Position numbers and translations under genes: made by a program. Source: Bryoerythrophyllum caledonicum (lineage: Eukaryota; Streptophyta; Bryopsida; Pottiales; Pottiaceae). From it: a stretch of DNA of 64,000 nucleotides. The notes beneath the pieces were generated by a model. That model did not search any database. It was not told where the DNA came from and saw only the letters and a list, made by a program, of their open reading frames with translations. The stretch covers positions 4,624,168 to 4,688,167 of the forward strand of contig OZ020522.1 of NCBI GenBank assembly GCA_963971425.1. Direction: 5' to 3'. Each line of letters opens with the position of its first letter. The first letter of the stretch is position 1. Positions 23,397 to 35,425 of this stretch are shown one piece after another.

Positions 23397-23505
23397 TGAA
23401 TAAAGTGTCTGTTCATTCCACTACTAGGACCATGCCCACCAGACAAGGAACTAGTAAGATGGAACTACTTCCCCCTCTCGAGGGTAGACACCATGTGACA
23501 AGTAA
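23397..23505 (-). other. Conserved LINE 3' UTR block, copy B
   Basis: On the minus strand this reads GTGTCTACCCTCGAGAGG, GTAGTTCCAT, GTAGTGGAATGAACAGACAC. It is collinear with about 12535-12620 after copy A. It lies about 100 nt beyond the ORF2 stop and may carry the 3' RNA signal recognised by the element's RT (inference). Confidence 0.65.
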
Positions 23506-23610
23506 CCACAAACCATAAGACCAATCAATCAAAAGGGGTATCAAGGAAGGGGGGGAAGGGAGGTGTGTTTTGCGGTGTCAGGGTTTTGTAAAAACAAAGT
23601 AAAGGTAATT

Positions 23611-26107
23611 TTATGGGGGATTTTGTGTATCCGGGAGGGCTTGGTTGTTTTCAATTTTGCGTTTGTGTAGAAGGATTGACATAGCATGTTGTATGGCAAT
23701 GATGTTGATATTCTTGAAAGTGTTAGTAATAGTGTCAATAGGGATTTTGAAGGTATCTTCTAAAATTTTTATGGATGGAATAAAGGTGGTGGCACGGACA
23801 CCGGCTGTGATTATAATAAGGGGGTCCACTTTCCATCCGAGGGAAATGATGTCATTTATAAGGGGTTGGTATTTATTGATTTTGTTTTCGATTGTTTCAG
23901 GGGAGAATCTATCAGTACAGTATGTAAATTTGATGAATTGGATGATGTAGTTTTGGTTTATGTGGTCGGGTGAGGGGTCATTGTAGGGTAGGCCTCTAAT
24001 GCAAAGTATGTCCGGTTTGAGTCGAGCATTACAGTGACATCGTTGAGTTTCGCATGTACATGGGAGTAGCCATGGTGGAACCGTGTTTTCTTGTGGGTTG
24101 TTATTAAAGGTGCCGGCATTCATGAGGATAAAACATCTCGATTTGTTATGGGAGGTGATTAGTTTACGAATTTCCCATACGGCTTTGTTATGTCTTTTGA
24201 CAATTAGGTAGTGTATGTGATGGTTATGACATTTAAGTAAAACATGTAGCCATGTGTCGGGGTCCGTGGTAGTGCATATAGGGCATGTTATAGTAGGGAA
24301 TCTTTCTATTCCAAAGAAGAGTTGTTTTCGGGCATTTCCCATGTTTTGTCCGGTACGGAATTTGATAAGGCATGTTATTTGTGCATCGGTGATACTTGGG
24401 TTTTTCCAAAAATTTGTCGAGAGTTCATTGTTTATGTTGTTGTTATTAGTCCACTTTTCTATGTTAGGAAAGTTGTCTGAGATTGTGTCAAGGTTGTTAT
24501 AGAGGTCTTGTTTTTTGAGATATTTGTTCAGGAATCTAATCGGGCCTTTATCGGGGTTATCTTCTTTAGAAGGCCAATCTTCTTTTTGGAAGTAGTATGG
24601 GGTAGCATGAGCATGTTCGTATGGGTCTTTGGCGTTTTTATGTGATTTTTCGCGGCCTTCTTTTACTAGTTTATCTGCTTGTTCGTTTCCATCAATATTG
24701 GCATGGGCTCTAACTTTGTGGAGGGTTGTTATTTGTGTGCGTTTTTGTAGCATTTGGACCATTGATACTAATATACTTTGGTCTGGGTGACTATTGTGGT
24801 GTGTTGGGTGTGTTATTTGGGTATTTAGTAGATAAAGTGCATTTATACAGTCTGTGAATATGTGTGCAGGTTTGTTGTTGTATTTTGTTGTAATGATTTG
24901 TAATGTTTTGTGTATGGCCATAAGTTCGGCTCTAAGGATGTTTTGTAGTCCATGTAGTCTCTTGGCTAATTTAATTTCTTTAATATGATTGTATATACCG
25001 TATCCAACTTTTTCTTTGCGCCAGTTTCCTGGGCTAACTTGTTCAGGTGGTTTGAAGGAGCCATCCGTATAGTAGCTACATGCCGGGTCAAATTTTGGTG
25101 AGGTTAGAGTTTGGTAGTTTGGGAGAGGTGGGGATATCACAAGGTAGTCTAATGTATTATTGGTGTAGTCTAGCTTTGACCATCTTTTACTCCTATTTAT
25201 TGGGGTTAGTATAGTTGTTGGCGGGCCCATTTTTGTGTATAGACGGCGTATGTTTAGGGTGTTTGCTGTGGAGGTGAGTTCGGCAAGCTGTTCTAGGGTG
25301 CCCAGGGTTTGGTTTTGGTGGTGGACACATATTATTTGTAATGTAGATGGTTCAATCCGGGGCTTTTTTAGCTCATGTGGTATGGTGGGTTCTTCGTATG
25401 GTATTGAGTCTGCTTCAAATATTGCAATGATATGTGAGTCTGTAAACGGGTTTGATTGTTGGTTAAAGTTGTGGTACCAATTTTTGTCCGGTGCGATAAT
25501 GAGTGTAGCTGTGTTTTGTGGGTCATTTTTGGCCGCAAGATAGGCCCAGTGTAGTGCTTGATGAGTTTCTTCTTTGTTGTGAGGGTGAGCTATGCCATTT
25601 CCGACCCATTTATGGTCAAAGGCTTTTCCCAAGGAGCCGAATATTTTATCTCTTTCAAAAGGTGAGTAGAATTTTTTTAGTTTGGGGGAGCATGTGACCG
25701 GGGAAGAGAAGTATGATTTTTCGATGTTAAAGGATGAGATTAATGAGTCTAGGATGGGTGTGGGTATTGTGTATTGTGCATTTTTGGGGGGATTATTTTT
25801 TGAAGTGTGGTATTTATATCTTTGATATAGCCAAATTAGTTCGGTTGTGAATGGTTGGGTTATTGGTTCTATGTGTGTAGGAGTTTGTAGTTTCAAGTTG
25901 TATTGGTTCCATAGCCATTGGAGTCTAGTAGTGGGAATCGTGTGTAAATGTCTGCCATTTTCTTCATATAGATGGGCTTTGTTGTTTTCTATTTTAATTG
26001 TGTTTGAGGATGTGAGAATGTCGCTTTCGGGATTACATTCTGTTGTGTAGATGTTTAAGAGTGGAATGATTATGGATGGGGTTACAGATCTTGAATCATG
26101 TGATTGT
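23611..26107 (-). pseudogene. RNase H and Cys/His C-terminal segment of LINE copy B ORF2, open reading
   Basis: Open from the TAA at 26110 to the natural stop. RNase H motifs appear in order: YTDGS (about 25060-25071), RAELMAIH, FTDCINALYLL, and RAHANIDGNEQADKLVKEG. The four expected acidic positions are present. The tail carries CPICTTTDPDTWLH with a downstream H/C pair and a CTCETQRCHC cluster, the latter also in copy A (CTCGTQRCHC). Confidence 0.85.
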
Positions 26108-26721
26108 CCTTAGGGGTGGTGGGCTTGAATGATTTCCGAGTAGAGTTTATTTCTAATTTGTTGATAGTATTGTTTTAATTTTTCGGTGTTATGTGTGGAA
26201 GTATTGTGATCGTGTCTTGGGAAGAGGTTTCTTTGAGGGAGCCATTTGTTGAATGTGTTGTTGTTGTATTGCCATTGGCATAGGTATCTTGTGTAGGTAT
26301 TTTGTATATTGTTGGTATCTAGGTGTTGTATATGTTCATGTTTTATGATGTTACTAATAGGATATATGGCGGGATTTTTGGGGATGTGTGTTGGGGGACG
26401 GGGGTGGTGTGGCAAGGGGTGTCACATGTGGCGGAGCATGTTGGATGACAAAAGAGTTGTTTGGCAATATGTAGGGCACTCTTAATTAGTTTGGATGGGG
26501 TGAAGTGGAAGGCTTTGAAGTCTTCATTATTCATGATGTGTGTGCCATTTGGTAGGGTAATTTGTTTTAATTCGAAGATATTTTTTGATAGGAGTTTTTG
26601 TAGTAGCTTTTGCAAGAGTTGGGCCTTGAGTGTGACATGGTTTTGTCTTTCTTGGTGCCATAATATTTCTAACGATGTTCGATCCAAAAGGAAGTTTGAA
26701 AGTGTACTTTTGAGGTGAACT

Positions 26722-28467
26722 TTAGCTACATTTTTTAAGAGGAAAAGTGTGCAAGTTATTGGTGATCTTACACAGTCCATTTTTTTTAATTCTAGATATG
26801 TTTTCGGCACCTCCATATTGAGCAAGAACATAATGAGTTAGTCCATTGTATATTTTCCCGAGCCTTCCTTTATCGTTTAGGGCATTTTGTAATTGTTCTC
26901 CTATACACCGGAGATATGCATTTTTTAGGGAGAAAGCTTCAAGTCCAAATAGGTTATGTGGGAGTTGGGTTATTGCGTTTGACATGCATTTTGGCATACC
27001 ACAAATGGTTTTTTGTGTGGCAATGATTTTTTGATCAAGTTTTTTGATGGCTAGCATAGAGTATGGTACAGCGAAGAAGCTGTATGCTACGCCTGGTCGT
27101 ATTACGGTGTCAATCATTTTAATTTTTTGTTTCATAGTGGCCGGGCAATTTGTTAATTCTTTGCATTGTTTAATGAGTTTTGTGGTTGTAGTGTGAATTT
27201 GGATTTTCCATTTTAGGGAGGGAACGAGGTTTGTACCTAGGTATACATATGATTCGTTTTGGTGTAGTATGGGGATTGGTTGGCCACGGTAGTTGATGTT
27301 AGAAGCTTGCATTAAAGCTTTAAATGTAATTGGGTTTGTTTTGGATTTATTTGGACATCCAGTAGCGGCGCATTTTGGGACACCTACGTCCATACCAGAC
27401 CATTTGCAATATCTATCTATTTTATCAATTTGTGTTTGTAATGATTTTATGTTGTGAGTTATAATAGCGAGATCATCAACGTAAGCGGCGGAGTTTATGG
27501 TGATTTGTGACGTACAAAAAGTGTATCCATTATTGCCTCGTTCTAGCCATCTCATAAGTGGTTCTAAAAATATAATGAATAGGTATGGGCTAAGGGTATC
27601 TCCTTGTATGGTTCCTCTAAGAATGGGGATAGGTTTAGTTTTACCGAAGTGTTCACCGGTGTAATACGTAGATGATTGTGAGTAGATATTTCCAACTAGT
27701 TTAGTTGCGTCTTTTGGGTACCCAATGTCAATCATTATTGCTAATAGTCTGGCGTGGTCTATAGAGCCAAATGCATTTTTAAAGTCAATATATAATATAT
27801 AGATGTCTTGATTTGTGAATCTTGCGTCTTCTAGTGCCGCTATTATGGTTTGTATTTGTCTAGATGTACTTCTCTCTGCTCTAAATCCTTCTTGACTGTC
27901 ATATAGGATTTTGAACTTTTCACCATAAGAGGATAGTATTGAAGTGGGTGTTTTGGTGTAGAGTTTATATATTGTATTGGCTAATGCAATTGGTCTATGA
28001 TTTGGTAGTATTGAAGGGTCTCCTTTTTTGTATAGTAAGATAGGGGCACTTGTTTTCCATGAGGCTGGTATTTGTTTTTGTTTATAGCAATGAGAGAAGA
28101 ATATAAATATTAGTTTATGGAATCTTGGAGGCATGTTTTTGAGTATGGAGTTTGGTATACGGTCTGGCCCTAGGGCTTTGTTATTTCCGAGGTTGCGGAG
28201 GCATGTGTCATATATGGCTCTATTGAAGTATGTATGTAGTGGGGTTTCAGGTTCGCCACGTTTGTCTAAGATAAATCTGTCTAGATCATGCCATGGATAT
28301 TGGCGTATTGCACATGTACATTCGATTGGGTGTTGTGGGTGGAAGTTACATATTGGTACTGTGGGTCTATTGTTTTTTGTTTGTTGGTTGAATATTCTAT
28401 TTGCGATGTCTTCCAGGCTCGTTAAAATGTTATTATTTTGGTCAGTGATACAATCTAGTGGTAGAGA
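26722..28467 (-). pseudogene. Reverse transcriptase segment of LINE copy B ORF2, open reading
   Basis: Sense codons are uninterrupted from 28467 to 26722. The region holds GPDRIPNS, LLYKKGDPS, NHRPIALANTIYKLY, EGFRAERSTSRQ, YIDFKNAFGSIDH, GTIQGDTLSPYLFIIFLEPL and the YVDD box. All three catalytic aspartates are present (two in YVDD, one in YIDF), so the polymerase core itself looks intact. Confidence 0.88.
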
Positions 28468-30519
28468 TTATAGTTTTTTAAAAACTCTTCTATTTATTTT
28501 CTTAGGGTTGATTTCGTATAATTGTCTGTACTTTGAGATGGTTTTTTTGATATTTTCTTTGGAGTATTTTGTGATTATCTGTCTGGCTTGTTTGTTGGCG
28601 TTTTTTGCGATTAATGCAATGTCTCTTATCCAGGTATTGTGGGATAAGTCCACGGGGGGTGGGGCAGGAATTTGGGTGTGGTGCAAATTTAGTAATTCGT
28701 TACATATGGGATGGTTACGCCATAGTGTGTTATTTTTAACAATTCTAATAGTTTTCCCTATTATATGGTATGTAGCTAGTTGTTGTTTCCATGTTTTAGA
28801 GAGTTTTCGGGGTAAATATCCACCTTGCTGTGATGTTCGGTTTGTCATTTCTGGTATTGGTTGGGCTTTACAAGTTTGTTCTAATGTATCGGAGATACTG
28901 CTAATAATTGTATCTAGGGTGTGGCACATTTCGTGCCACTGTAATTGGGAGAGTTGGTTTTTATTTTCAAGGATATTAATGAGGGAATCAATTTGTATGG
29001 AGTTTTTTTCAAAGAATTTTGTGTTAAATTTTTCTAGGTTATCTTTTGGGATGGGGTTAAGTATTCGTATGGTGGTGTTATGTGTGTTTATAGGGGTCCG
29101 ACTGATTAATGTGTTGTTTGGGATGTGAAGTTGTATGGGTGAGTGATCCGAGTTGAGAGTAATGTCTTTATTTGTTGTGGAAGTGTATTGTGTATTACTA
29201 TTTGTGTTTATGTAGAATCCGTCTATTAGGCTCCAATCACCATAGTTATAGCCACCTTGTCTGGAGTATTGTGTGCCCGTGTTTATGTAGGTGAAGTTTA
29301 GGTTTTCTGTAAAGTGGCGCCATTGATAATCTATGGTTTGAGGGGGGGTGTTTTGATTTCCATTCTGTCGACCAATTAATGCTATGTCTCTGTTGAAATC
29401 TCCACACAACATATAAGTGTGATTAGGGTTATTGTTCATATGAGATGTGATAGTGTTTTGTATGTCTATAGTGAATCTAATATCTTCGGGGTGAGACGGC
29501 ATATACATGTGAAAGATTAGCCATGGTTGTAGTGGTTGGTTGGTGATTCTAATTATTTGGAGGTATGGTGATATGTGCATTGGGGTAGGGTTTTTTTTAT
29601 GTTACCCGGGAAGGCATATTTTTTGTGTATTAGTACAAGGAGGCCGCCGTGTCCTGGTGTGTATGGCCTTTGTTGTTGGATGCATCTTGTTAGTGCGTGT
29701 GTATTATTAAAAATAAGTTTATAGTCTTGAAAAATGTTTTGTATGTATTTAATAGATTTTGAGGCGGATAATTTTGTTTCTTGAATAACTATGATGGTTG
29801 GTGGCGTTTCCGTGTATGTGGTTAAAGCTTGTAAGCTGGATAGAGCAGTGTTTAAAGATGCCGCATTCCATGTTATGATGTTTGTATTTTCGTTGTTTAC
29901 GTTGGTGTTCTGGTTCTGTGGGGGGAGAAAAGAGGGGGGGTGGATGTGTATATTCTATTAAAGGGTCGAAACACTTTAGTGTCTCGTTAATAAGATTGTT
30001 AGTAAGGTACGGGAATTTTTGTTTTATTACGTCGTTTGGGGGTGGTATGTTTTGGCTATGTATGAAATTGTATAATTCTATATGTATTGATTTTCCGTGG
30101 TTTATAATATTTTGATTTTCTTCACTAAATTTTGTGTATGGGTGTGGGGTATGAATATGTCTTTCTGGTGGATTTTGTAAGTTTGATAGAGTTTGTAACA
30201 GTGTGTCGGTCCATGTAACTATATTCGGGTTTTGTGTGTTTAAGAGATGATTACACATGTCTATGTTAGGGTGGGTGGTAATTACTAGGGCGTATAAAAT
30301 ATGTGATGGTGGGTGTGTATATTTTTGTTGTATATATTGGGCAATATTTGGATGTGTGATGTTGTGTATATGGTGTAGTGTATGTGTGTTTACCAAAAGG
30401 GGGGCAAATGTTTGAGCGATGTGTTTGTATTCTAGTTGAAGTTTTATGGTCTTTGGTATAAAGTATATTTTGGCATTTTTCTTGTGTCAAGTGGGATGTC
30501 TTTTTAGTATATTAGGCAT

Positions 30520-30549
30520 TGGTCCTGGGTTGGTTTCTATGTCTCCACT
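30520..30549 (-). other. 2A (StopGo) translational recoding motif at the ORF2 N-terminus
   Basis: Codons 30549 down to 30520 read S-G-D-I-E-T-N-P-G-P, an exact match to the 2A consensus D(V/I)ExNPGP, preceded by the hydrophobic ILILL typical of the upstream helix. The motif ends 29 residues after the ORF2 Met (30606). Established knowledge: at this motif the ribosome skips the Gly-Pro bond and releases the upstream peptide, and 2A motifs occur in ORF2 N-termini of some animal and trypanosome LINEs. Inference: here it would trim a short leader from the ORF2 protein. Confidence 0.85.
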
Positions 30550-30902
30550 TAACAATATTAGGATTTTCAGGTGTTTTAATTTGTTGTTATGTTTTGGTGT
30601 TTTCATTGTTTATGTGTAATTTTTTGTGGTTTTTTTGTGTTATTTGTGTTATGTTTGTTTAAGAGTGTGTGTGTGTTTTTGTTTGAGTGTGTAGTTGTTT
30701 TTGAAATTTCGTTTATTGTTAGTGTATAAATGATTAATGTGAGGTGGGTATTGTAAGTTTTTGGTTTCGTACTAGTACGTGGAGTTCTGTTTTCTCTTGT
30801 GATTATGAGTTTTATTTTTTTTGTATATTTTTTGTGTGGTTGTATGTTTGGTTTTGTTCTCATGTATTTTTTTGTTTTTGTGTGTGATTGTTGTTTTATA
30901 TT

Positions 30903-31468
<566 letters not shown>

Positions 31469-31469
31469 G

Positions 31470-31615
31470 ATAGTATATAAATATACTAAGTTTTTTTTTT
31501 TGTTATTTTTTGGGTATATAATAAATACTTTTAGTATATAGATATACTTTGTTTTTTTTTGGGTATATAATATATACTTTAGTATATATATATACTATAA
31601 TATTTTTGTTAATTG
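31470..31615. repeat. AT-rich palindromic repeat next to the CAA tract
   Basis: Two or three imperfect copies of a unit containing GGGTATATAATA(A/T)ATACTT and a T-run, each with the self-complementary AGTATATATATATACT-type core. It could form small hairpins in the inter-ORF RNA. Function is unknown. Confidence 0.6.
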
Positions 31616-31633
31616 TAGCGTTGTTTGACGCTA

Positions 31634-33220
31634 TTAGTTTGACGTGTCCATCTTGTTTTCAATGGCTCTATGCTCACGCTCCAATGCTTGTGTTTCTGCT
31701 ACCATGATGGTTGCAATGAGTTGGGATCGAAGAGTTGTCATTTCACCTCTGAGGGATTTTATCGTGTTCGTTTGCACCATGTCTGCGTACTGTCTTGCTT
31801 CTTCAACAATGTCCCCTTTCATGGTATTCATTTCTTTTTTGAGTTGTTGGAGGGTGACCCCATTACCTTTGTTTGGGCCGTTTTCCATAGCTATTACCGC
31901 GTTTGCGACCGCCGAGTTTACATCCGTGAATCCGAGCCGTGTTAATTCTTCAGTGCTAGGTTTGTTGCTACCATCTAGGCTCTTGGGGTGGGGGGTGAAC
32001 ATTATGTATTTATCGTGGAGTTTTTTACTTTGTTTGACATATTTTTTGTATACAGCCGCATTTAGACATTCTATATTGCAAGTTCCCACATGTCGGCCAT
32101 GTTCGAGTTTGAAGAATGTGTCCACTACATTCTCCTCCCCAAGTAAGGATTTTATTCCCTCTACGAGTTCTTTTTCGTTTTTTGTTTTGTTAAGGTTTTT
32201 CGCAATTAGAATTAGGCAATTCTTCTTTGCAATCTCATCCTCATCCATTTTCCGGGTTGCAAAAATGGGTACAAAGATCTCATAGTAAAATGAGATTTTG
32301 TAGTCCTTTATTTTTGCTGCTTGTTCCGGGGAGGGAGTTTTGACCCATGCAAACTCTGAAGAACACTTCTTTTCTACCCCAGTGACTTCGAAGTCATAAC
32401 TCCTGAGAAAACTATCTTTCACAATCTCCTCATGTAAGCTGAATGGTTCTATGTTGACAAGGTTAAGACCGGTTATCTTTATTGATAAAAGATGTGGAAA
32501 AGCCAAGGAATCGTATGACTTGTATACTTTTCCTTGGTGTGGTATTCCTTCATTAAGGATAAGGATAAAGGGCCTTAGTCCTTGTAACAATCCTTTGGCA
32601 TCCGTCTCTGGGTTTTCAAGATGTAATTTTACCACACCTATCCAATTATCGGATAGGTGGTGGCAAAATATGGCAATTGGCTCGCCAATGCCTGTTCCTA
32701 AGGGAATACCCATCTCTTTTAGTCTTGTTTTCACCATGTCTAGCACAACATGTTTTGACCATATTTGACTTCCTATTTCAAAGTGGATAGAGATTTGGTA
32801 ATCCAAGGCAAAGCCATCTTTATCCACCTCAACTTCACTTGGAAGTTGGGTGAGATTAAAGTGGTTTCCTTCCTTCCCATCGGTCCTTTTATAGGGCCAT
32901 TCCTCTTGAGGGATAAATGGGAATGAGGGCATTGCCTCACAGCTTTCAGCTGCTTCTTTTTTATCCATCCCCCGCTTCACCATTTCTTCAATGGTGACAC
33001 TGGGAATTTTTTGACCTCCATTTGTTTTTTGGATTATGTTCATTGTTTGAAAGCCCAACCAGTACTTTGTTGAAAACAAACTTGTTGCTTTCACCTTTTT
33101 CTGGGTGGTACTTGTGATAATTAAAGAGTTTTGGTTTGCATTCACATTACTGGGATTTTCCTCAACCACATCAATAAAAAGGCGCTTGGAAGATGAGGCA
33201 ATAGTTTGTGGCTGAGACAT
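31634..33220 (-). CDS. LINE ORF1 protein (RNA-binding/coiled-coil type), apparently intact
   Basis: Open for 528 codons from the Met at 33220 (MSQPQTIAS). The frame is open further to 33565, but that extension is Cys/Ile-rich and unlike the rest, so I chose the internal Met. Residues about 170-290 (IGVVKLHLENPETDAKGLL) and about 310-410 (NCLILIAKNLNKTKNEKEL, then CNIECLNAAVYKKYV) look like two RRM-like alpha/beta modules. The last 80 residues are a predicted coiled coil (LQQLKKEMNTMKGDI, LRGEMTTLRSQL). By analogy with other LINEs it would coat the element RNA as a multimer. It sits directly upstream of ORF2 on the same strand. Confidence 0.75.
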   Translation of the reverse strand: MSQPQTIASSSKRLFIDVVEENPSNVNANQNSLIITSTTQKKVKATSLFSTKYWLGFQTMNIIQKTNGGQKIPSVTIEEMVKRGMDKKEAAESCEAMPSFPFIPQEEWPYKRTDGKEGNHFNLTQLPSEVEVDKDGFALDYQISIHFEIGSQIWSKHVVLDMVKTRLKEMGIPLGTGIGEPIAIFCHHLSDNWIGVVKLHLENPETDAKGLLQGLRPFILILNEGIPHQGKVYKSYDSLAFPHLLSIKITGLNLVNIEPFSLHEEIVKDSFLRSYDFEVTGVEKKCSSEFAWVKTPSPEQAAKIKDYKISFYYEIFVPIFATRKMDEDEIAKKNCLILIAKNLNKTKNEKELVEGIKSLLGEENVVDTFFKLEHGRHVGTCNIECLNAAVYKKYVKQSKKLHDKYIMFTPHPKSLDGSNKPSTEELTRLGFTDVNSAVANAVIAMENGPNKGNGVTLQQLKKEMNTMKGDIVEEARQYADMVQTNTIKSLRGEMTTLRSQLIATIMVAETQALEREHRAIENKMDTSN

Positions 33221-33565
33221 TCTATAGAAAAGAAAGATGAGAGTGTTACTATCTAGTTTGTACAATGTTACTACCGTTTTTCTCCTTATCATCTTGATCT
33301 TAACATCTCCCCTCAACATACATTGAGGGCTTGTTGACATTAAGATTTTCAAGAAGGAGTAAGATATGGCAATATTAACATTGTTCAAACAATACATTTG
33401 ACAATAAACTTCAAAGGGTTTGAGAGAGTGATTAGTGCTATGACTTATAACAAATATTGCACATACACACACACGAGAGGTGCCACAATGGGGGTCACCT
33501 CTCCAAGTAACATGATTTAATAATGAAATTTGAATACATGCCCATTGGTTTGCATAATAAACCAA

Positions 33566-33829
33566 CTGATAGCAATGATCATAAAACTTTAAGGGAGATA
33601 GAAGGGTATAACCTGAATGTACGGTTTCGAACTGAGGTATTTTTGTACTGGAACGACTTGTACTTCCCTTGCCCCCTTGCTCCCGTAACTCCAGTTTACC
33701 TTCAGTAGGTTGCCGCCTGTTGCAGCCGCCCCAACGTTCTCTGGATTCCTTGCCCTTTCCCTTCCTCGCGCCGGTGCCTTGTCCGCCTTTGTTTTCTTGT
33801 GTCTACGGACTGCCTACCTCTCCCTTAGG
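33566..33829. other. Probable 5' border region of LINE copy B
   Basis: The composition changes here from the AT-rich LINE 5' leader to GC-richer sequence. No promoter or target-site duplication could be identified. Nothing coding is convincing. Confidence 0.35.
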
Positions 33830-34090
33830 TCGCAAGTCAGCCCTGCCCTCACGCGAGCTGCCCTTCTCTACCCGATGGTGCGAGTCGGGACTGCTTACGC
33901 GCGGGTTGTCCTCCTCTTCCCGTGGATGCGAGACGGCACTGCTTGCGCTTGGGCTACCTTCCTCTTCCTGTAGTCTCGAATCGGGACTCCGTGCACACGG
34001 GCTGCCCTCCTCTTCCCTTTGTCTTGGTTCGGCACTGCTTGCGCTACAGCTGCCCTCCTCTTCCCGTAGTCTTGAATTTGCACTGTTTGC
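33830..34090. repeat. 48-bp coding-like minisatellite
   Basis: About five units of 48 bp. The period is a multiple of three, so both strands give 16-residue repeats: minus strand GKRRAAVAQAVPNQDK-type, plus strand PSSSRSLESALLA-type. The minus-strand version continues towards the basic ORF at 34118-35032. Whether either is translated is unclear. Confidence 0.65.
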
Positions 34091-34117
34091 ATACGACTTT
34101 TGAGGTCGGCTCCCCTT

Positions 34118-35032
34118 CTATTGTCGGTGGTGTGCGCAGATCTTGTTCGGGTGTGCCTTTGAGATGATGTGGGCTGCGGGGACTACGTTGTCGGTGAGTC
34201 GGGTTTGTGGGTCAGTCTCAGATGGCCCTTTCCCTCGCTCTATTCCCTCCTCGGTGGTCTTTAACGTCCAGCCTTCAAAGTCTGCACCTTCACCAACTAG
34301 TTGTTGAGCTTGTGTGAATGGTTGCGCCTGTGAACGCCTTCTGTTGGGTCTGGGTGTCGGGGTGGTTGCCTGATTCCTCGTCTCCCTTGGACTGCGGATC
34401 TTGTGCAGTAGGTTGGCACTCTTCTTTCTAGCTCGGTGGACTCCTTCTGGCTTCATCACTTCGTCTCTCGACTTCAGGTGGACGCAAGCGTGAGCTGGTA
34501 TCGGCGGTTGTTGCAAGTTGTACCTGTGAGAGGTTGCCTGGATGATGTGGGCTATTTCTAGGTAGTGTGCAACTTTTTCGTCTTCTTCTGCTCGTACTGT
34601 CTGTTCGTTTTTTCTCCGGCCTTGTATGATCTTCGTGTCTCTTGCTCTCTGGATCGTGATCTTCAAGTGCTCTTCTGAGTTTGCTTCTCCCTTGCCTCTA
34701 TTGTATTTCACCTTGTGTCCATCGCTGCTCTCCTTGTGCTGTGGGTATGTAAGAGGAGGGGGGTTAAAACATGCAAGGTATAATGTGTAGGTGACCGTGA
34801 GGTACCGAATTTGTGTTGTGCATGCGGATCTAGTGGTATAGACATAACATAAAGGTAGATAACAAAAATGTAGGGTTAGATGTACTTCACTACTGAAGTG
34901 ATTTAGTCTGGGATCGAGGAAGGTCGGCGATCTTCTCCAGGGCTCGTATCTTCGTGTTTGCACCTGCCTGCGCCTCCTCTCTTGTTGGTGTCGCTGGTCC
35001 GGTCTCCTAGAGCGGTCAGTGTTGTACTCCAA
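34118..35032 (-). CDS. Arg/Gln-rich hypothetical ORF
   Basis: A 304-codon frame, strongly basic (Arg, Gln, Lys, His), with no recognisable domain. A hydrophobic patch (about residues 53-90) looks non-coding or intronic, so the true gene, if any, may be shorter. It shares composition with the minus-strand frames of the duplicated block at 35.4-38.9 kb. Possibly a transposon-associated protein, but composition-driven openness is a serious alternative. Confidence 0.25.
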   Translation of the reverse strand: MEYNTDRSRRPDQRHQQERRRRQVQTRRYEPWRRSPTFLDPRLNHFSSEVHLTLHFCYLPLCYVYTTRSACTTQIRYLTVTYTLYLACFNPPPLTYPQHKESSDGHKVKYNRGKGEANSEEHLKITIQRARDTKIIQGRRKNEQTVRAEEDEKVAHYLEIAHIIQATSHRYNLQQPPIPAHACVHLKSRDEVMKPEGVHRARKKSANLLHKIRSPRETRNQATTPTPRPNRRRSQAQPFTQAQQLVGEGADFEGWTLKTTEEGIERGKGPSETDPQTRLTDNVVPAAHIISKAHPNKICAHHRQ

Positions 35033-35425
35033 GGATTTTTGCTCCTAGTCGATGCTTGATATAGTCAGTAGAACTGTGAAAACTGAGTGGTCGAAAGAGG
35101 GTCTCCTGGGTGAGGAAGGGTATGTTTTATACCTTGAAGAGTTGTCACGATATGCGTTGGGGTTTTCTGTCTCTGTTGTGTTCATTCGTCTGTTGGTTTG
35201 ATGGCGGCTAGGGTTCTGTAATGTTGCTGACTACGCGATTAGATCTTGAGGGTTGTAATGTCTTGATCTTGGATCTGTGGTTGCTGATTTCTTGGCTTGG
35301 TCTTTTTTTGGGATGTAGGCGTTAGGGTTTCGTTTTGGCACATTTGTCTTGACGTGTTGCTTGTTGTGTCTGTTGACAACTTTCGTCTTGACGTGGAGCT
35401 TGCTAGTGGTCTTGGTGGTAGTCTT

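Larger units (their letters stand above)
23611..30606 (-). pseudogene. LINE ORF2 polyprotein: 2A leader, APE endonuclease, reverse transcriptase, RNase H, Cys/His tail (few lesions)
   Basis: The Met at 30606 starts a frame with an immediate upstream stop, so it is the natural initiator. It encodes a short hydrophobic leader ending in a 2A motif, an unassigned Asn/His-rich segment to about 29930, and an APE endonuclease from about 29876 (ITWNAASL; IIVIQETKLS; GDFNRD; SLIDGFYI; SDHSPI). RT follows (FKNAFGSIDH; AYVDDLAI at about 27469-27483), then RNase H (YTDGS, RAELMAI, FTDC, GNEQADKL) and a CPIC...H...C tail. Lesions: TGA 30487-30489, a shift near C-runs at about 29920, a shift at an A8 run (29591-29598), TAA 28468-28470, a shift at another A8 (about 26778), a shift near 26380, TAA 26110-26112. 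An intact protein would be about 2,300 residues. It would nick target DNA and copy its own RNA there. Confidence 0.85.

Noticed and set aside
33669..34103. 144-codon plus-strand Ser/Leu-rich ORF
   Set aside because: One of two strand readings of the 48-bp minisatellite, with no independent support.
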